Below, piece by piece: positions 62,901 to 63,204 of a DNA stretch of 64,000 bases. The notes beneath the pieces were generated by a model that was not told where the DNA came from, did not search any database, and worked only from the letters and a program-made list of their open reading frames with translations. Source of the DNA: Metallyticus violacea (taxonomy: Eukaryota; Arthropoda; Insecta; Mantodea; Metallyticidae); the NCBI GenBank assembly GCA_030762175.1, contig CM060833.1:161574001-161638000 (forward strand), written 5' to 3'. A program made the translations under genes and the position numbers. Position 1 is the stretch's first letter; every line of letters begins with the position of its first letter.

Positions 62901-63204
62901 CTATTAATCAAATGCATTATTATAAAAGGAAACAAAAACTCAACTTTATATTTACTATCATTTTTCATCATAGCAGACTTAGTAGATATTATAACAATAT
63001 CAATTGCTCTTACCTGCTTCAAGGAGTCGCTCTCTTCGTATTTCCCTCTCTAGCCGTTCTGCTTTCTCCTTTGCAGTTTCTCTTGGTGGTGCCACAGCAA
63101 TCACATCTTCTTCAGCCACCCTTCTTTCATGTTCTCGTTCTCTTTCTTTATCCCTCCTTTCCATTTTCAGTCGACGATCCATACTTGCATTGCTGCCTCC
63201 TCCA
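46..63204 (-). CDS. CDK11: Cyclin-dependent kinase 11 (PITSLRE kinase), eleven exons, N-terminus off the window
   Basis: CDK11 is a nuclear Ser/Thr kinase that partners L-type cyclins and acts in transcription and pre-mRNA splicing; shorter forms act in mitosis. Joining eleven minus-strand exons gives an open frame of 657 residues plus a stop. Order: a basic, Arg/Glu-rich coiled region (residues 1-127), an acidic Glu/Ser-rich stretch (about 128-203), a linker ending in the family signature [13 protein letters not shown] (about 286-299), then the kinase domain. Visible landmarks are the loop EEGTYGVVY (301-309), catalytic Lys323, the helix PITSLRE (335-341), HRD (419-421), DFG (439-441), T-loop Thr454, APE (464-466), and the C-terminal tail ending GPGFSLKF. 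All key catalytic residues are present. The human protein is about 780-800 residues, so roughly 100 or more N-terminal residues are missing at the right edge. Exon phases agree at every junction. The identification is very secure. Confidence 0.97.
145..877. other. Unassigned intron sequence
   Basis: AT-rich intron sequence next to the last exon. I see no coding similarity, RNA gene or repeat here; the short ORF at 355..564 looks random. Confidence 0.5.
878..1135 (+). mobile_element. SINE family A, degenerate copy
   Basis: This copy shares the family's B-box-like GGTTCGATTCC, the central block TAAATGGCAAATGCCAGG followed by GAGGTACC, and the 3' block CTGTGGTGTCTCAGCAGT. The 5' box A region is recognisable but mutated. 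Family A appears derived from a tRNA with a Ser/Leu-like D arm (GTGGCCGAGG-GTTAAGG in the better copies). Confidence 0.75.
1136..2560. other. Unassigned intron stretch with many CpGs and a (TTA)n tract
   Basis: I could not assign this stretch. It has clearly more CpG than most of the window (for example near 1350-1500 and 2040-2080), which suggests younger inserted DNA. A (TTA)n microsatellite lies at about 2479..2512. Confidence 0.45.
2561..4800 (+). pseudogene. hAT transposase remnant of the zinc-finger MYM/TTF-like group
   Basis: Translated fragments in shifting frames match the hAT transposases that carry a TTF-type zinc finger and a C-terminal dimerisation domain. Near 3315-3400 a reading gives [15 protein letters not shown] followed by [11 protein letters not shown], as in the zinc-finger region. 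Near 4080-4300 the conserved block reads YNGLQNKI, then a [15 protein letters not shown] segment. The open stretch 4301..4633 (110 codons) matches the SDTRW...W-N-ILxxF part. Stop codons and frameshifts make it inactive. A family A SINE sits inside it at 3003..3217. The ends were not found, so the limits are approximate. Confidence 0.7.
3003..3217 (+). mobile_element. SINE family A, 5'-truncated, inside the hAT remnant
   Basis: It begins in the B-box region and runs through the TGGCAAATGCCGGGGAGG core to the 3' block and an A-rich tail. It is flanked by a perfect 11-bp direct repeat TTAGGGAATCC at 2992..3002 and 3218..3228, the expected target-site duplication. Confidence 0.85.
4965..5185 (+). 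repeat. Dispersed repeat shared with 25725..26060
   Basis: Blocks such as ACCAATAATATTTTAG, TCTGTCTTA and TATCAAAAGTTTG, followed by a segment ending in a GATGAGCG- or AATGAGCG-like motif, occur in the same order here and near 25.7-26.05 kb. No coding capacity is evident. It may be the end of a DNA transposon. Confidence 0.55.
5186..6732. other. Unassigned intron sequence
   Basis: I recognise nothing here. CpG content is intermediate, and the ORFs at 5666-6099 show no familiar motif. Confidence 0.45.
6742..7044 (+). mobile_element. SINE family B, full-length CpG-rich copy
   Basis: A tRNA-like head with box A (TAGTGGTTACCATACTTGCC) and box B (GGGTTCGAACC) is followed by the family body (CTTCCTTCGGAAGG, GTGGGTCCCGTGTCGTACAT, TTTCACGCC) and ends GAGCGTCCATAAATAAGTCAA plus poly(A). 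The direct repeat CACACTTCG at 6733..6741 and 7045..7053 marks the insertion. Nearly all family CpGs are intact, so this looks like the youngest copy in the window. Confidence 0.88.
7080..8250. repeat. Fold-back element with ~300-370-bp imperfect inverted arms
   Basis: The left arm (about 7080..7465) pairs with the right arm (about 7825..8120). Matching blocks include ATGGTGGCAAATCTCCTTT at 7438..7456 and its reverse complement near 7830..7848, CGGGTAAATCCT, TAAATATAAATTGATA and ATGCGTTGTC. The spacer holds a tRNA-like sequence (7642..7712). A second part, about 7535..7590, resembles the reverse complement of about 8165..8240, so the structure is compound. No transposase was seen. Confidence 0.6.
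7642..7712 (+). repeat. tRNA-like sequence, possible third SINE head (family C)
   Basis: It has a box A-like ACTCAGATGGTTAGAGCA and a box B-like GTTTCGAATCC with tRNA spacing. The ends AGCATG and CATGCT could pair as part of an acceptor stem. The anticodon stem does not form well, so I do not call a functional tRNA. A T-rich run follows, and a related sequence lies at 32022..32103. Confidence 0.5.
8570..9151 (+). mobile_element. SINE family A copy split by a family B SINE
   Basis: The head (8571 onward) has box A (GGTGGCCGAGGTCGTTAAGG) and box B (GGGTTCGAATCC). The body runs to about 8793, and the 3' block CTGTGGTGCCTTAGTAGTT resumes at about 9092. The direct repeat AAACTATTAA flanks the composite at 8560..8569 and 9152..9161, so A inserted first and B later. 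Confidence 0.85.
8794..9091 (+). mobile_element. SINE family B, nested inside family A
   Basis: This is a complete B unit from TCGGTCCTGG through box B (GGGTTCAAACC) to GCGTCCATAAATAAAGTAAA and poly(A). It is close in sequence to 6742..7044 and interrupts the A element near the CATCA-GTGTCC position. I saw no clear duplication at this junction. Confidence 0.85.
9170..9600 (+). repeat. Dispersed ~150-bp repeat units ending in (CA)n
   Basis: The unit includes GGCATATACCGAGTTTC, then GATTTTTAAATTTCGATGG, then TACCCCCACTCCTAATGGCC. A second partial unit ends GACATACACACGCGCG and passes into a (CA)n tract at 9547..9598. The same unit recurs, older and CpG-poor, at 26155..26295 and 27586..28250. 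Confidence 0.65.
9601..10063. other. Unassigned intron sequence
   Basis: AT-rich stretch with no recognisable feature. Confidence 0.45.
10064..10240 (+). pseudogene. Possible transposase-like helix-turn-helix remnant
   Basis: The first 35 codons ([20 protein letters not shown]) resemble the helix-turn-helix start common in arthropod transposon proteins, where 'ADIH.IYGEARGNA..A' is typical. After a frameshift, another frame reads [12 protein letters not shown], as expected further on in that domain. It is short and broken; a chance match is possible. Confidence 0.4.
10241..12980. other. Unassigned intron sequence, with one odd block at 12360..12575
   Basis: Mostly featureless AT-rich DNA. 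The block at 12360..12575 has higher GC and ends in an ACAACAACAACAAC run, as some non-LTR retrotransposon 3' ends do, but I cannot name it. The sequence at 11812 (CACTGGCGGATCTAGA) resembles some hAT element tips, without other support. Confidence 0.35.
12981..13225 (+). mobile_element. SINE family A copy
   Basis: Box A (TGGCCGAGGTCGTTATGG) and box B (GGGTTCGATTCC) are followed by the family body with a small internal deletion near TAAATACTGGGG and the 3' block CTGTGATGCCTCAGTAGTT. Confidence 0.8.
13230..15130 (-). pseudogene. pogo/Tigger-like DDE transposase remnant
   Basis: Reading the minus strand in broken frames, I find in order: a basic [11 protein letters not shown] segment (about 14980-15020), a helix-turn-helix-like part, [12 protein letters not shown] (about 14460-14490), and toward the C-terminus [16 protein letters not shown] with [12 protein letters not shown] (about 13640-13850). 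These are hallmarks of the jerky/Tigger group (DDE_1 domain), in which NMDETG holds the first catalytic Asp. Many stops are present. A family B SINE interrupts it at 13938..14201. Termini were not identified. Confidence 0.75.
13938..14201 (-). mobile_element. SINE family B, inverted, inside the Tigger remnant
   Basis: This is the reverse complement of the B family: CTCTTTAACATCTCAGGT at the 3' side, then GAGGCCCCTTTTCAGACTTG, CCACGGCTTTACATCCCTTC and CGCGATCTTGGGT toward the head. Imperfect 10-bp duplications AGCATGATCA (13928..13937) and AGCAAGATCA (14202..14211) flank it. Confidence 0.85.
15131..17320. other. Unassigned intron sequence
   Basis: AT-rich DNA without recognisable features. 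The small ORFs at 15489-15770, 16497-16682 and 16839-17072 carry no motif I know. Confidence 0.45.
17330..18060 (+). pseudogene. mariner transposase remnant
   Basis: The first ORF (17339..17560) starts [20 protein letters not shown] at residue 13, like a mariner helix-turn-helix, and ends at a [10 protein letters not shown] segment in the linker. Further on, 17776..17840 reads [19 protein letters not shown], the first catalytic motif with Trp replaced by a stop. Then PSVGKVTA and [11 protein letters not shown] fit the region after it. The second and third catalytic motifs were not located, and the element is dead. Confidence 0.65.
18061..18404 (-). pseudogene. Possible mariner/Tc1-type fragment with one terminal repeat
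   Basis: On the minus strand a reading [18 protein letters not shown] (about 18110-18165) resembles the third catalytic motif of mariner-like transposases (SPDLxPxDyfL). At 18375..18404 the minus strand reads ACAAGGGTTGTTCAGGAGTA, which looks like a mariner terminal repeat. The orientation differs from the preceding mariner piece, so this is probably a separate or rearranged copy. Confidence 0.35.
18452..18750 (+). mobile_element. SINE family A, near full length
   Basis: Head CCATGGGTGGCAGAAGTCAT, box B GGGTTCGAATCC, body with GCCGGGGAGGTACCCTAAAC, 3' block CTGTGGTGCCTCAGTAGT, and a 28-base poly(A) tail. It is the best single copy for the family's 3' end. Confidence 0.88.
18751..20121. other. 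Unassigned intron sequence
   Basis: AT-rich sequence; I see no gene or repeat apart from short AT dinucleotide runs near 19050. Confidence 0.45.
20134..20380. mobile_element. Minimal Penelope-like fold-back (PLE-1 ends only)
   Basis: A 201-bp near-perfect palindrome (20178..20378) is made of two opposed copies of the PLE-1 3' end, preceded by the PLE-1 terminal motif TTAATTGGAACATTCACAGT. It is flanked by a perfect 12-bp direct repeat AAAATACAATTA at 20122..20133 and 20381..20392, so the palindrome was inserted as one unit. It keeps no coding sequence, only the terminal region with the hammerhead-like motif on the plus strand. Confidence 0.8.
20277..20310 (+). ncRNA. Hammerhead-ribozyme-like motif in PLE-1 fold-back
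   Basis: The order is CTGATGA, one extra T, a six-pair helix II (GAGAAC-AACT-GTTCTC), GAA, then the palindrome ACCGGT followed by C. This matches the hammerhead core C3-U-G-A-N-G-A / G-A-A / helix III / U16-H17. Helix I pairing is weak. Hammerhead motifs are known in terminal repeats of Penelope-like elements, often with a minimal helix III that works by dimerising. Activity is untested. Confidence 0.6.
20393..21725. other. Unassigned intron sequence
   Basis: AT-rich with no motif recognised, including the 67-codon ORF at 20631..20834. Confidence 0.45.
21726..21918 (-). CDS. CDK11: CDK11 exon, end of kinase domain
   Basis: Residues 561-625. It encodes [21 protein letters not shown], the last kinase helices, and [17 protein letters not shown], then a Lys/Ala/Pro linker. 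The acceptor ends TTGCAG and the donor is GTATGT. It enters in phase 2 and leaves in phase 0. Confidence 0.96.
22168..22323. repeat. Fold-back related to PLE-1 ends
   Basis: Inverted arms contain TAACACACTCTTATACTTCACT on the left and AAGTGAAGCATAAGAGTGTG on the right, sharing the PLE-1 'GTAAGTGAAGCATAAGAGTGTG' block. TTTGAAACCGGTCCC in the loop recalls the hammerhead GAAACCGGT segment. The outer arm sequence differs from other PLE-1 copies. Confidence 0.6.
22324..22785. other. Unassigned intron sequence
   Basis: Nothing recognised. Confidence 0.4.
22786..22945 (+). mobile_element. SINE family A, old fragment
   Basis: Blocks CTCCCTAGTCCTTATTATTGG and GAGGAGCTACCCTAA align with the SINE A body, at clearly lower identity than other copies. 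Confidence 0.5.
22946..23780. other. Unassigned intron sequence
   Basis: AT-rich; no feature recognised. Confidence 0.4.
23790..24960 (-). pseudogene. IS630-Tc1-mariner-type DDE transposase remnant
   Basis: On the minus strand near 24490-24545 a reading gives [16 protein letters not shown], the first catalytic Asp motif, and near 24310-24340 GDYHNEMNF. Both are typical of a large arthropod transposase group (DDE_3-like, with YLDETW and GDYHDEMN). Toward 23830-23880 the reading EDCDSVIA, after an acidic stretch, resembles its C-terminal tail. Several stops and shifts interrupt it. Confidence 0.65.
24961..25585. other. Unassigned intron sequence
   Basis: No recognised feature. Confidence 0.4.
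25586..26060 (+). repeat. Dispersed repeat, second copy of the 4965..5185 family
   Basis: The part from about 25725 shares the ordered blocks TTCAAAGCC-TTTGATAA, TCTGTCTTA, ACCAATAATATTTTAG and TATCAAAAGTTTG with 4965..5185. An 88-codon ORF crosses it but carries no domain I know. Confidence 0.5.
26155..26295 (+). repeat. Dispersed ~150-bp repeat, left part split by a Tc1 element
   Basis: It carries CACTTACTCCTAATGGTCC, TTATTTAAATGGTATATAC and AAAAATTGGTGTTGCTACAG, as in the units at 9170..9600 and 27586..28250. It is cut at a TA where the Tc1-like element begins. Confidence 0.6.
26296..27585 (+). mobile_element. Tc1-like element, decayed
   Basis: Ends starting CAGTCTTATGGAAATTAATG (26296) and, on the other strand, CATCCTTGTGCAAATTAATG (27585) are imperfect inverted repeats flanked by TA. 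Inside, the transposase starts near 26530 ([17 protein letters not shown]). VLFSDESQF (about 26943-26969) holds the first catalytic Asp. The second motif reads [11 protein letters not shown] (Asp lost, compared with FQQDNAPCH) and the third [12 protein letters not shown] (Glu changed to Gln, compared with LNPIENLW). Frameshifts confirm it is inactive. Length 1290 bp. Confidence 0.8.
27586..28250 (+). repeat. Array of about four ~150-bp repeat units
   Basis: Each unit has TTTTTAAATTTTGG.TTTCAGG, a pyrimidine-rich ACYCCYAATGGTCC-like block, a GGCATATA..AGTTTTGTTGAG block and AAAACAAAAATTGCAGC. Units differ by substitutions and small deletions. The last two end in AATCGTTTGTTAATTG, as at 9455..9480. 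Confidence 0.65.
28251..28918. other. Unassigned intron sequence
   Basis: Nothing recognised. Confidence 0.4.
28931..29991 (+). mobile_element. Penelope-like element (PLE-1) with inverted 5' part
   Basis: The right part (about 29219..29991) is the sense 3' end of a PLE. The left part (28931..29218) is an inverted copy of the same 3' end. A perfect 12-bp direct repeat AACATTCTTTCT at 28919..28930 and 29992..30003 flanks the whole, so it inserted as a unit. The reading frame to 29579 encodes the GIY-YIG endonuclease region: [12 protein letters not shown] is present, but YIG is YIE, and stops follow, so it is inactive. Penelope-like elements combine a reverse transcriptase with a GIY-YIG endonuclease; the reverse transcriptase is missing here. 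Confidence 0.85.
29046..29081 (-). ncRNA. Hammerhead-like motif, inverted arm of PLE-1
   Basis: On the minus strand CTGAAGA, T, then a helix II with mismatches around GGGAAC and GTTCTC, then GAA, ACCGGT and T. The core positions are intact. The sense copy in the right arm (29884 onward) reads CTGAATA and has lost the required G8. Confidence 0.5.
29992..30320. other. Unassigned intron sequence before the exon
   Basis: After the 12-bp duplication nothing is recognised. Confidence 0.4.
30321..30469 (-). CDS. CDK11: CDK11 exon, kinase C-lobe insert region
   Basis: Residues 512-560 and part of 561. It encodes [27 protein letters not shown] and [11 protein letters not shown], typical of the CDK insert. 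The acceptor is TTTTTGTAG, the donor GTAGGC; enters phase 0, leaves phase 2. Confidence 0.96.
30470..31430. other. Unassigned intron sequence
   Basis: No feature recognised apart from a short direct duplication around 31020-31145 (AATTGGTTTTAACAAATCTTA twice). Confidence 0.4.
31440..31955. repeat. Fold-back with ~165-bp imperfect inverted arms
   Basis: The left arm 31445..31610 is complementary to 31767..31930. Paired blocks include TTTTGTTTGGTTATA, ACATGGGT..TCATGTGATAG and AGAATTTTTTC. An extra inverted pair GCAATGTGTTAGTA / TACTAACACATTGC lies at 31687..31700 and 31926..31939, and GATTAACCAGCAAAATG recurs directly at about 31702 and 31949. No ORF is evident. Confidence 0.6.
32022..32103 (+). 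repeat. tRNA-like sequence (family C), not a working tRNA gene
   Basis: Box A-like TTTAGCTCAGATGGTTAGAG is well preserved. The box B region reads GGTTTGAGTCT, a decayed form of GGTTCGANTCC. Stems do not close. It shares CTCAGATGGTTAGAG with 7642..7712. Confidence 0.5.
32104..32864. other. Unassigned intron sequence
   Basis: Nothing recognised. Confidence 0.4.
32974..33008 (-). ncRNA. Hammerhead-like motif, best conserved copy
   Basis: On the minus strand: CTGAAGA, T, a seven-pair helix II GAGAACA-AAA-TGTTCTC, GAA, ACCGGT, T. All core nucleotides agree with the hammerhead consensus (N7 may vary). The one-base spacer before helix II is the only departure. Confidence 0.65.
33847..33935. repeat. 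Hairpin with ~40-bp arms at the PLE-1 junction
   Basis: TATCCTAAACTTAGGTATT on the left pairs with AATACCTAAGTTTAGGATA on the right, and TAAACTCC pairs with GGAGTTTA near the loop. It may be a small inserted element or the product of the inversion. Confidence 0.65.
34471..34506 (+). ncRNA. Hammerhead-like motif, decayed
   Basis: CCGATGA, T, GAGAACA-AAA-TGTTCTT, GAA, ACCGGT, T. U4 is C and the last pair of helix II is weakened, so cleavage is unlikely. Confidence 0.45.
34576..35990. other. Unassigned intron sequence with an (AAT)n tract at 35621..35700
   Basis: No coding similarity. The trinucleotide tract is followed by ACAACAACAAC. A perfect 18-bp inverted pair around 35744..35781 (ATTATGTATAACATTTTA) forms a small hairpin. 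Confidence 0.45.
36000..36530 (+). pseudogene. Probable mariner-like transposase fragment
   Basis: The ORF 36059..36394 contains [16 protein letters not shown], resembling the mariner 'ATVFWDSEGVIL' segment, and [12 protein letters not shown] where the second catalytic motif 'LHDNARPHTA' is expected. The Asp and Asn appear as Asp-His. A later frame reads FYTGSDMVA, as near the C-terminus. The match is moderate. Confidence 0.45.
36930..37778 (+). CDS. PLE-2 C-terminal protein with GIY-YIG endonuclease
   Basis: The frame is open from about 36930 (upstream of the TTG at 37056) to the stop at 37778, over 270 codons. Counting from 37056, GIY is at 115-117, YIG at 128-130, Cys121/Cys124 with His160/His166 fit the zinc-binding CCHH set of Penelope-type endonucleases, and Arg139 with Glu142-His143 fit the catalytic helix. 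The upstream part ([27 protein letters not shown]) is the connector after the reverse transcriptase. In the family this nuclease nicks target DNA to prime reverse transcription. No stop or frameshift is seen in this part, unlike PLE-1. The reverse transcriptase itself is missing, so it cannot act alone. Confidence 0.8.
   Translation, partial: DGDGLNGDGLNFGIHRKETHTENYIKNKSYNPIPHKYAIFYSLAHRLMNIPLTKAEYKMEYKQIIQTAIKNGFNKDTVIKILKKSKRQKEIREVSTLKNIKEEFKFKSFTYHPIYHNKFKKIFKEHGIILAPRNRYNIKNLLGCTLKDPIPPEQKSGIYEIKCADCEMSYIGKTKRNLEIRRKEHFRNIRFKQVDKSAVAAHFWTKNHEIKPGIKLLKHLHSPLELSTWERIFILKNKQSLMNFEFPPIDELSDFLLQPTEATTGTAVCPAIFSNSRGSVSN
37775..37808 (+). ncRNA. Hammerhead-like motif of PLE-2
   Basis: CTGAAGA, T, helix II GGGAGA-GAT-TCTCCC, GAA, palindrome ACGCGT, C. 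The sequence differs from PLE-1, but the pairing and core are kept, so helix II has changed with compensation. A hairpin CTTACT-TAAG-AGTAAG follows at 37807..37822. The motif overlaps the last codons of the ORF. Confidence 0.65.
37903..38430. other. Unassigned intron sequence
   Basis: Nothing recognised. Confidence 0.4.
38431..38547 (-). CDS. CDK11: CDK11 exon, after the activation segment
   Basis: Residues 473-511: [18 protein letters not shown] and [17 protein letters not shown], the CDK F-helix region. The Asp of VDMWS is the conserved F-helix Asp. Exactly 39 codons, phase 0 at both ends; acceptor TTACAG, donor GTAAAC. Confidence 0.96.
38548..40330. other. Unassigned intron sequence with a (TAA)n tract at 40098..40135
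   Basis: Pyrimidine-rich around 39250-39900. No coding motif seen. A 30-bp direct duplication occurs near 38753-38818 (TTTGCAATRTTTYATACATTTGCATCTG-like). Confidence 0.4.
40331..40408 (-). mobile_element. SINE family A, 3' end only
   Basis: The reverse complement gives the 3' block (CCTGTGGTGCCTCAGTACT, then a GGGCATTAAACACTACTC block) with a poly(A) tail of about 27 bases at 40331..40357. Everything upstream is absent. Confidence 0.7.
40409..41040. other. Unassigned intron sequence
   Basis: Nothing recognised. Confidence 0.4.
41046..41270 (-). mobile_element. SINE family A, inverted, with an (AG)n tail
   Basis: The head at the right (box B as GGATTCAAACCCC on the plus strand) and the body (TTTGGCATTTGCCATTTATG) are clear. 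On the element's own strand the 3' end runs into (AG)n (41046..41077) instead of poly(A). Confidence 0.8.
41271..42280. other. Unassigned intron sequence with a 39-base A run
   Basis: A poly(A) run lies at 41917..41956. No SINE body was recognised upstream of it. No coding similarity. Confidence 0.4.
42281..42510 (-). CDS. CDK11: CDK11 exon, catalytic loop and activation segment
   Basis: Residues 396-472. Contains [15 protein letters not shown] (HRD at 419-421), [13 protein letters not shown] (DFG 439-441), T-loop Thr454 in [11 protein letters not shown], and RAPELLL. It ends LLLRTK, where most CDK11 proteins have LLLGAK. Acceptor TTGCAG; donor GTTGAT, a weak site. Enters phase 1, leaves phase 0. 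Confidence 0.97.
42511..42785. other. Intron sequence
   Basis: Short AT-rich stretch; nothing recognised. Confidence 0.4.
42790..43170 (-). pseudogene. Possible Tc1-like transposase C-terminal remnant
   Basis: On the minus strand [20 protein letters not shown] followed by [12 protein letters not shown] resembles the end of Tc1-type transposases, where 'IEHVWDMV.Q....NPP' and 'IPQ..IQSLLDSM' are usual. The third catalytic Glu would be a Lys here. Weakly supported. Confidence 0.45.
43171..44025. other. Unassigned intron sequence
   Basis: ORFs at 43159-43567 on both strands look open but show no motif I know. Confidence 0.4.
44030..44165 (+). mobile_element. PLE-1-related 3' end fragment
   Basis: GTAAGTGGAACATAAGAGTAT, ACTGTCTAATTAAGAATAA and TTACTTCACTGT follow the order of the PLE-1 terminus, with diverged sequence. 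Confidence 0.45.
44565..46480 (-). mobile_element. Penelope-like element, antisense, with reverse-transcriptase remnant
   Basis: At the left is the PLE-1 3' end in reverse (AATTGGAACCAGTAAAGTGA...). The minus strand then gives the endonuclease region and, near 46270-46320, [13 protein letters not shown], the diagnostic Penelope reverse-transcriptase motif (LPKIHKxG). Many stops. This is the longest PLE copy in the window and the only one with reverse-transcriptase sequence. An inverted repeat lies within it (45961..46078). Confidence 0.75.
45961..46078. repeat. Inverted repeat inside the antisense PLE
   Basis: TATGTTCTTAATTATC on the left pairs with GATAATTAAGAACATA on the right, and GTTGAATTATGC with GCATAATTCAAC. 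It contains GTAAGTGGAGCATTAGA, a relative of the PLE terminus, so it may be a nested fold-back. Confidence 0.5.
46841..46973 (+). repeat. (GAA)n-(GGA)n purine tract, 133 bp
   Basis: About 23 GAA units pass into about 21 GGA units without interruption. It lies in an intron, ending 143 bp from the donor of the CDK11 exon 47116..47260; the transcript strand is (UCC)n(UUC)n. Confidence 0.95.
47116..47260 (-). CDS. CDK11: CDK11 exon, kinase N-lobe to hinge
   Basis: Residues 348-396 (part). [40 protein letters not shown] (hinge) and FIPG. Acceptor TTTATAG, donor GTATGT; enters phase 0, leaves phase 1. Confidence 0.97.
47261..47860. other. Unassigned intron sequence
   Basis: Nothing recognised. 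Confidence 0.4.
47862..48278. mobile_element. MITE-like element with ~105-bp inverted ends
   Basis: The left end (AGAGAGTGAGACATTTATAGTG) and the right end (CACTATAAATGCCTCACTCTG) are inverted repeats that extend to about 47975 and 48170. TA/TATA flanks both sides. The 195-bp centre has no ORF, consistent with a non-autonomous Tc1/mariner-type element. Confidence 0.6.
48356..48525. repeat. Hairpin element ~170 bp
   Basis: TTTTTCAAGAAGAAGCAGAC pairs with GTCTGTTTCTTCTTGAAAAA, and flanking ATTTCAGGT with ACCTGAAAT, then CAAAACA with TGTTTTG-like ends. Coding capacity absent. Confidence 0.6.
48526..49260. other. Unassigned intron sequence
   Basis: Nothing recognised. Confidence 0.4.
49262..49375 (+). 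mobile_element. SINE family A, old fragment
   Basis: GACTGAGGCTTTTTCAGGGG, TTTTTCCTCCGTTCTT and GTCCGGGAAACTTTGGCT keep the order of the family body, at low identity. Confidence 0.4.
49786..50029 (-). mobile_element. SINE family B, inverted
   Basis: It has CTCTTTAACATCTCAGGTCA, GAGGCCTCTTTTACAGGCTT and the head GGTTACCACTACACCACTAG. The direct repeat CTTCATGAT at 49777..49785 and 50030..50038 flanks it. Most family CpGs have decayed to TG/CA. Confidence 0.85.
50160..51390 (+). pseudogene. Non-LTR retrotransposon (LINE) remnant
   Basis: Near 50515-50610 a reading gives [20 protein letters not shown] and a [14 protein letters not shown] segment, typical just before the reverse-transcriptase core. 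Near 51010-51060 [19 protein letters not shown] is the C-terminal zinc-knuckle typical of R1/Jockey-type LINEs. Most of the reverse transcriptase between them is deleted, and stops are frequent. Confidence 0.65.
51511..51790 (+). mobile_element. SINE family B copy
   Basis: GTCGGTCCTGGTAGTATAGC, box B (AGGTTCAATCCC), CTTCCTTCGGAAAG, TTTCACGCCCTGAATTGGAT and TGACCTAAGACGTTAAAGAG follow the family order. It is intermediate in CpG decay. Confidence 0.85.
52084..52268. mobile_element. PLE-1 fold-back, short
   Basis: The left arm (ACTAATTGGAACTTGTACAT... to CAACTACACACTC) and the right arm (AGAGTGTGTAGTTCAACTCA... to GATCTTAATTA) are inverted; the hammerhead segment in between is reduced to CATGATGCGGACAATTGTC. 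It ends 54 bp from the CDK11 exon 52322..52466. Confidence 0.7.
52322..52466 (-). CDS. CDK11: CDK11 exon with the PITSLRE helix
   Basis: Residues 299-347. The glycine-rich loop [12 protein letters not shown], Lys323 in [10 protein letters not shown] and [14 protein letters not shown] are encoded. The Glu of PITSLRE (341) pairs with the catalytic Lys in active kinases. Acceptor TTTTCCAG, donor GTTTGT; enters phase 2, leaves phase 0. Confidence 0.98.
52467..52904. other. Unassigned intron sequence
   Basis: Nothing recognised. Confidence 0.4.
53005..53065 (-). repeat. PLE-2-like 3' end fragment
   Basis: The minus strand reads ATTCTCCCGAAACGTGTCTT followed by ACTTTGG-TGTAAGTG, equivalent to the PLE-2 hammerhead 3' half and terminal hairpin at 37791..37826. 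The CTGANGA half is not evident. Confidence 0.55.
53200..55080 (-). pseudogene. Degenerate protein of an uncharacterised arthropod transposon family
   Basis: Frames on the minus strand give, from 55080 leftward: a [24 protein letters not shown] start, then [20 protein letters not shown], then in the ORF ending at 53385 [20 protein letters not shown] followed by [11 protein letters not shown], and after a SINE tail [20 protein letters not shown]. This order (C+C..F..i....r..i, GHSF..cD..FG.IEK, then PL.i...K..dL) matches a family I know from many arthropod genomes, without an agreed function. It could contain an RNase H-like fold. Stops and the SINE show it is dead here. Confidence 0.6.
53393..53478 (+). 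mobile_element. SINE family A, 3' tail fragment
   Basis: GTGCCTCAGTAGTAAAAACA, GGTGCTAAACACCATTC and a tail (CAAA)n-A. It interrupts the transposon ORF between the GHSF part and the C-terminal part. Confidence 0.75.
55245..55346 (+). repeat. Two extra copies of the transposon end motif
   Basis: GACTTGGTTCTTTTTAACAT at 55245 and GACTTAGTTCTTTTTAACAT at 55326 repeat the 52905 end in direct orientation. They may be internal repeats of a larger element or a second solo end. Confidence 0.6.
55571..55859 (-). CDS. CDK11: CDK11 exon, linker into the kinase domain
   Basis: Residues 203-299 (part). An acidic Ser/Gly/Glu-rich linker ([26 protein letters not shown]) ends in [20 protein letters not shown] and QCLNR, the CDK11 signature before the kinase. 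Acceptor TCTGCAG, donor GTATAT; enters phase 1, leaves phase 2. Confidence 0.95.
55860..57500. other. Unassigned intron sequence
   Basis: Nothing recognised; the 71-codon ORF at 56191..56406 carries no known motif. Confidence 0.4.
57520..58720 (-). pseudogene. hAT transposase remnant of the GTF2IRD2/ZBED-like group
   Basis: Minus-strand readings include [23 protein letters not shown] sequence (about 58440-58540), [32 protein letters not shown] (about 57955-58005) and [11 protein letters not shown], then [23 protein letters not shown] sequence (about 57620-57700). The order fits hAT transposases with 'GEFVKKCL..aaei.cPeK', 'HQ.aLCaKsl' and 'FL.DiT.HLN.LN..LQG'. Frames are broken. It contains an 84-bp tandem duplication (58437..58604). 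Confidence 0.65.
58437..58604 (+). repeat. 84-bp tandem duplication
   Basis: Two adjacent copies (58437..58520 and 58521..58604) are identical except for GGATTTGTA versus GGATATGTA and the last base. Confidence 0.9.
58721..59430. other. Unassigned intron sequence
   Basis: Nothing recognised. Confidence 0.4.
59431..59720 (+). mobile_element. SINE-like element related to family B
   Basis: Box A-like TGGTCTAAGGGGTAACATGC and box B-like GGATTCAAATC are followed by TACGGTACATTAAGGAACTC and AGAGGTCCCTAGACAAAATT, echoing the family B order (TACGGCA..AAGAACCTC, GAGGCCTCTGAGCAAAATT). The 3' half differs, so it may be an older or sister family. Confidence 0.55.
59721..60112. other. Unassigned intron sequence
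   Basis: Nothing recognised. Confidence 0.4.
60113..60337 (-). CDS. CDK11: CDK11 exon, acidic region
   Basis: Residues 128-203 (part). [20 protein letters not shown] leads to a Glu/Ser-rich stretch with a run of six Glu. CDK11 proteins have a comparable acidic block between the basic N-terminal part and the kinase. Acceptor TTCCGTAG, donor GTATGT; phase 1 at both ends. Confidence 0.93.
60338..60779. other. Unassigned intron sequence
   Basis: Contains a T run at about 60419..60442; nothing else recognised. Confidence 0.4.
60782..62023 (+). mobile_element. mariner element with matching ends, transposase inactive
   Basis: Inverted ends TGAGGTGTGGCAAGTAAATA (60782) and, reversed, TGAAGTGTGGCAAGTAAATA (62023) are flanked by TA. 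Length 1242 bp. The transposase starts at 60969 ([20 protein letters not shown]), and the first 66 codons are open before a frameshift. The first catalytic motif reads [13 protein letters not shown], with Asp replaced by Val. The second ([10 protein letters not shown], about 61657) and third (SPDLTTCDL, about 61743) keep Asp. So it is recognisable but dead. Confidence 0.9.
62024..62691. other. Unassigned intron sequence
   Basis: Nothing recognised. Confidence 0.4.
62692..62883 (-). CDS. CDK11: CDK11 exon, basic coiled region
   Basis: Residues 64-128 (part). [40 protein letters not shown] and a [14 protein letters not shown] segment with a likely nuclear-localisation signal (KKRKVEED). Acceptor GCATGTAG; donor GTGGGT, chosen because it keeps the frame into the next exon (another GT four bases downstream would not). 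Phase 1 at both ends. Confidence 0.94.
63014..63204 (-). CDS. CDK11: CDK11 exon, most 5' exon in the window
   Basis: Residues 1-63 of the visible part, starting with a codon completed from an exon off the window. [40 protein letters not shown] and [17 protein letters not shown] form a highly charged helix. The acceptor is TTGTGGTAG and the donor GTAAGA. Only 130 bp of intron separate it from the next exon. The methionine at residue 7 is internal; continuation upstream is expected. Confidence 0.92.
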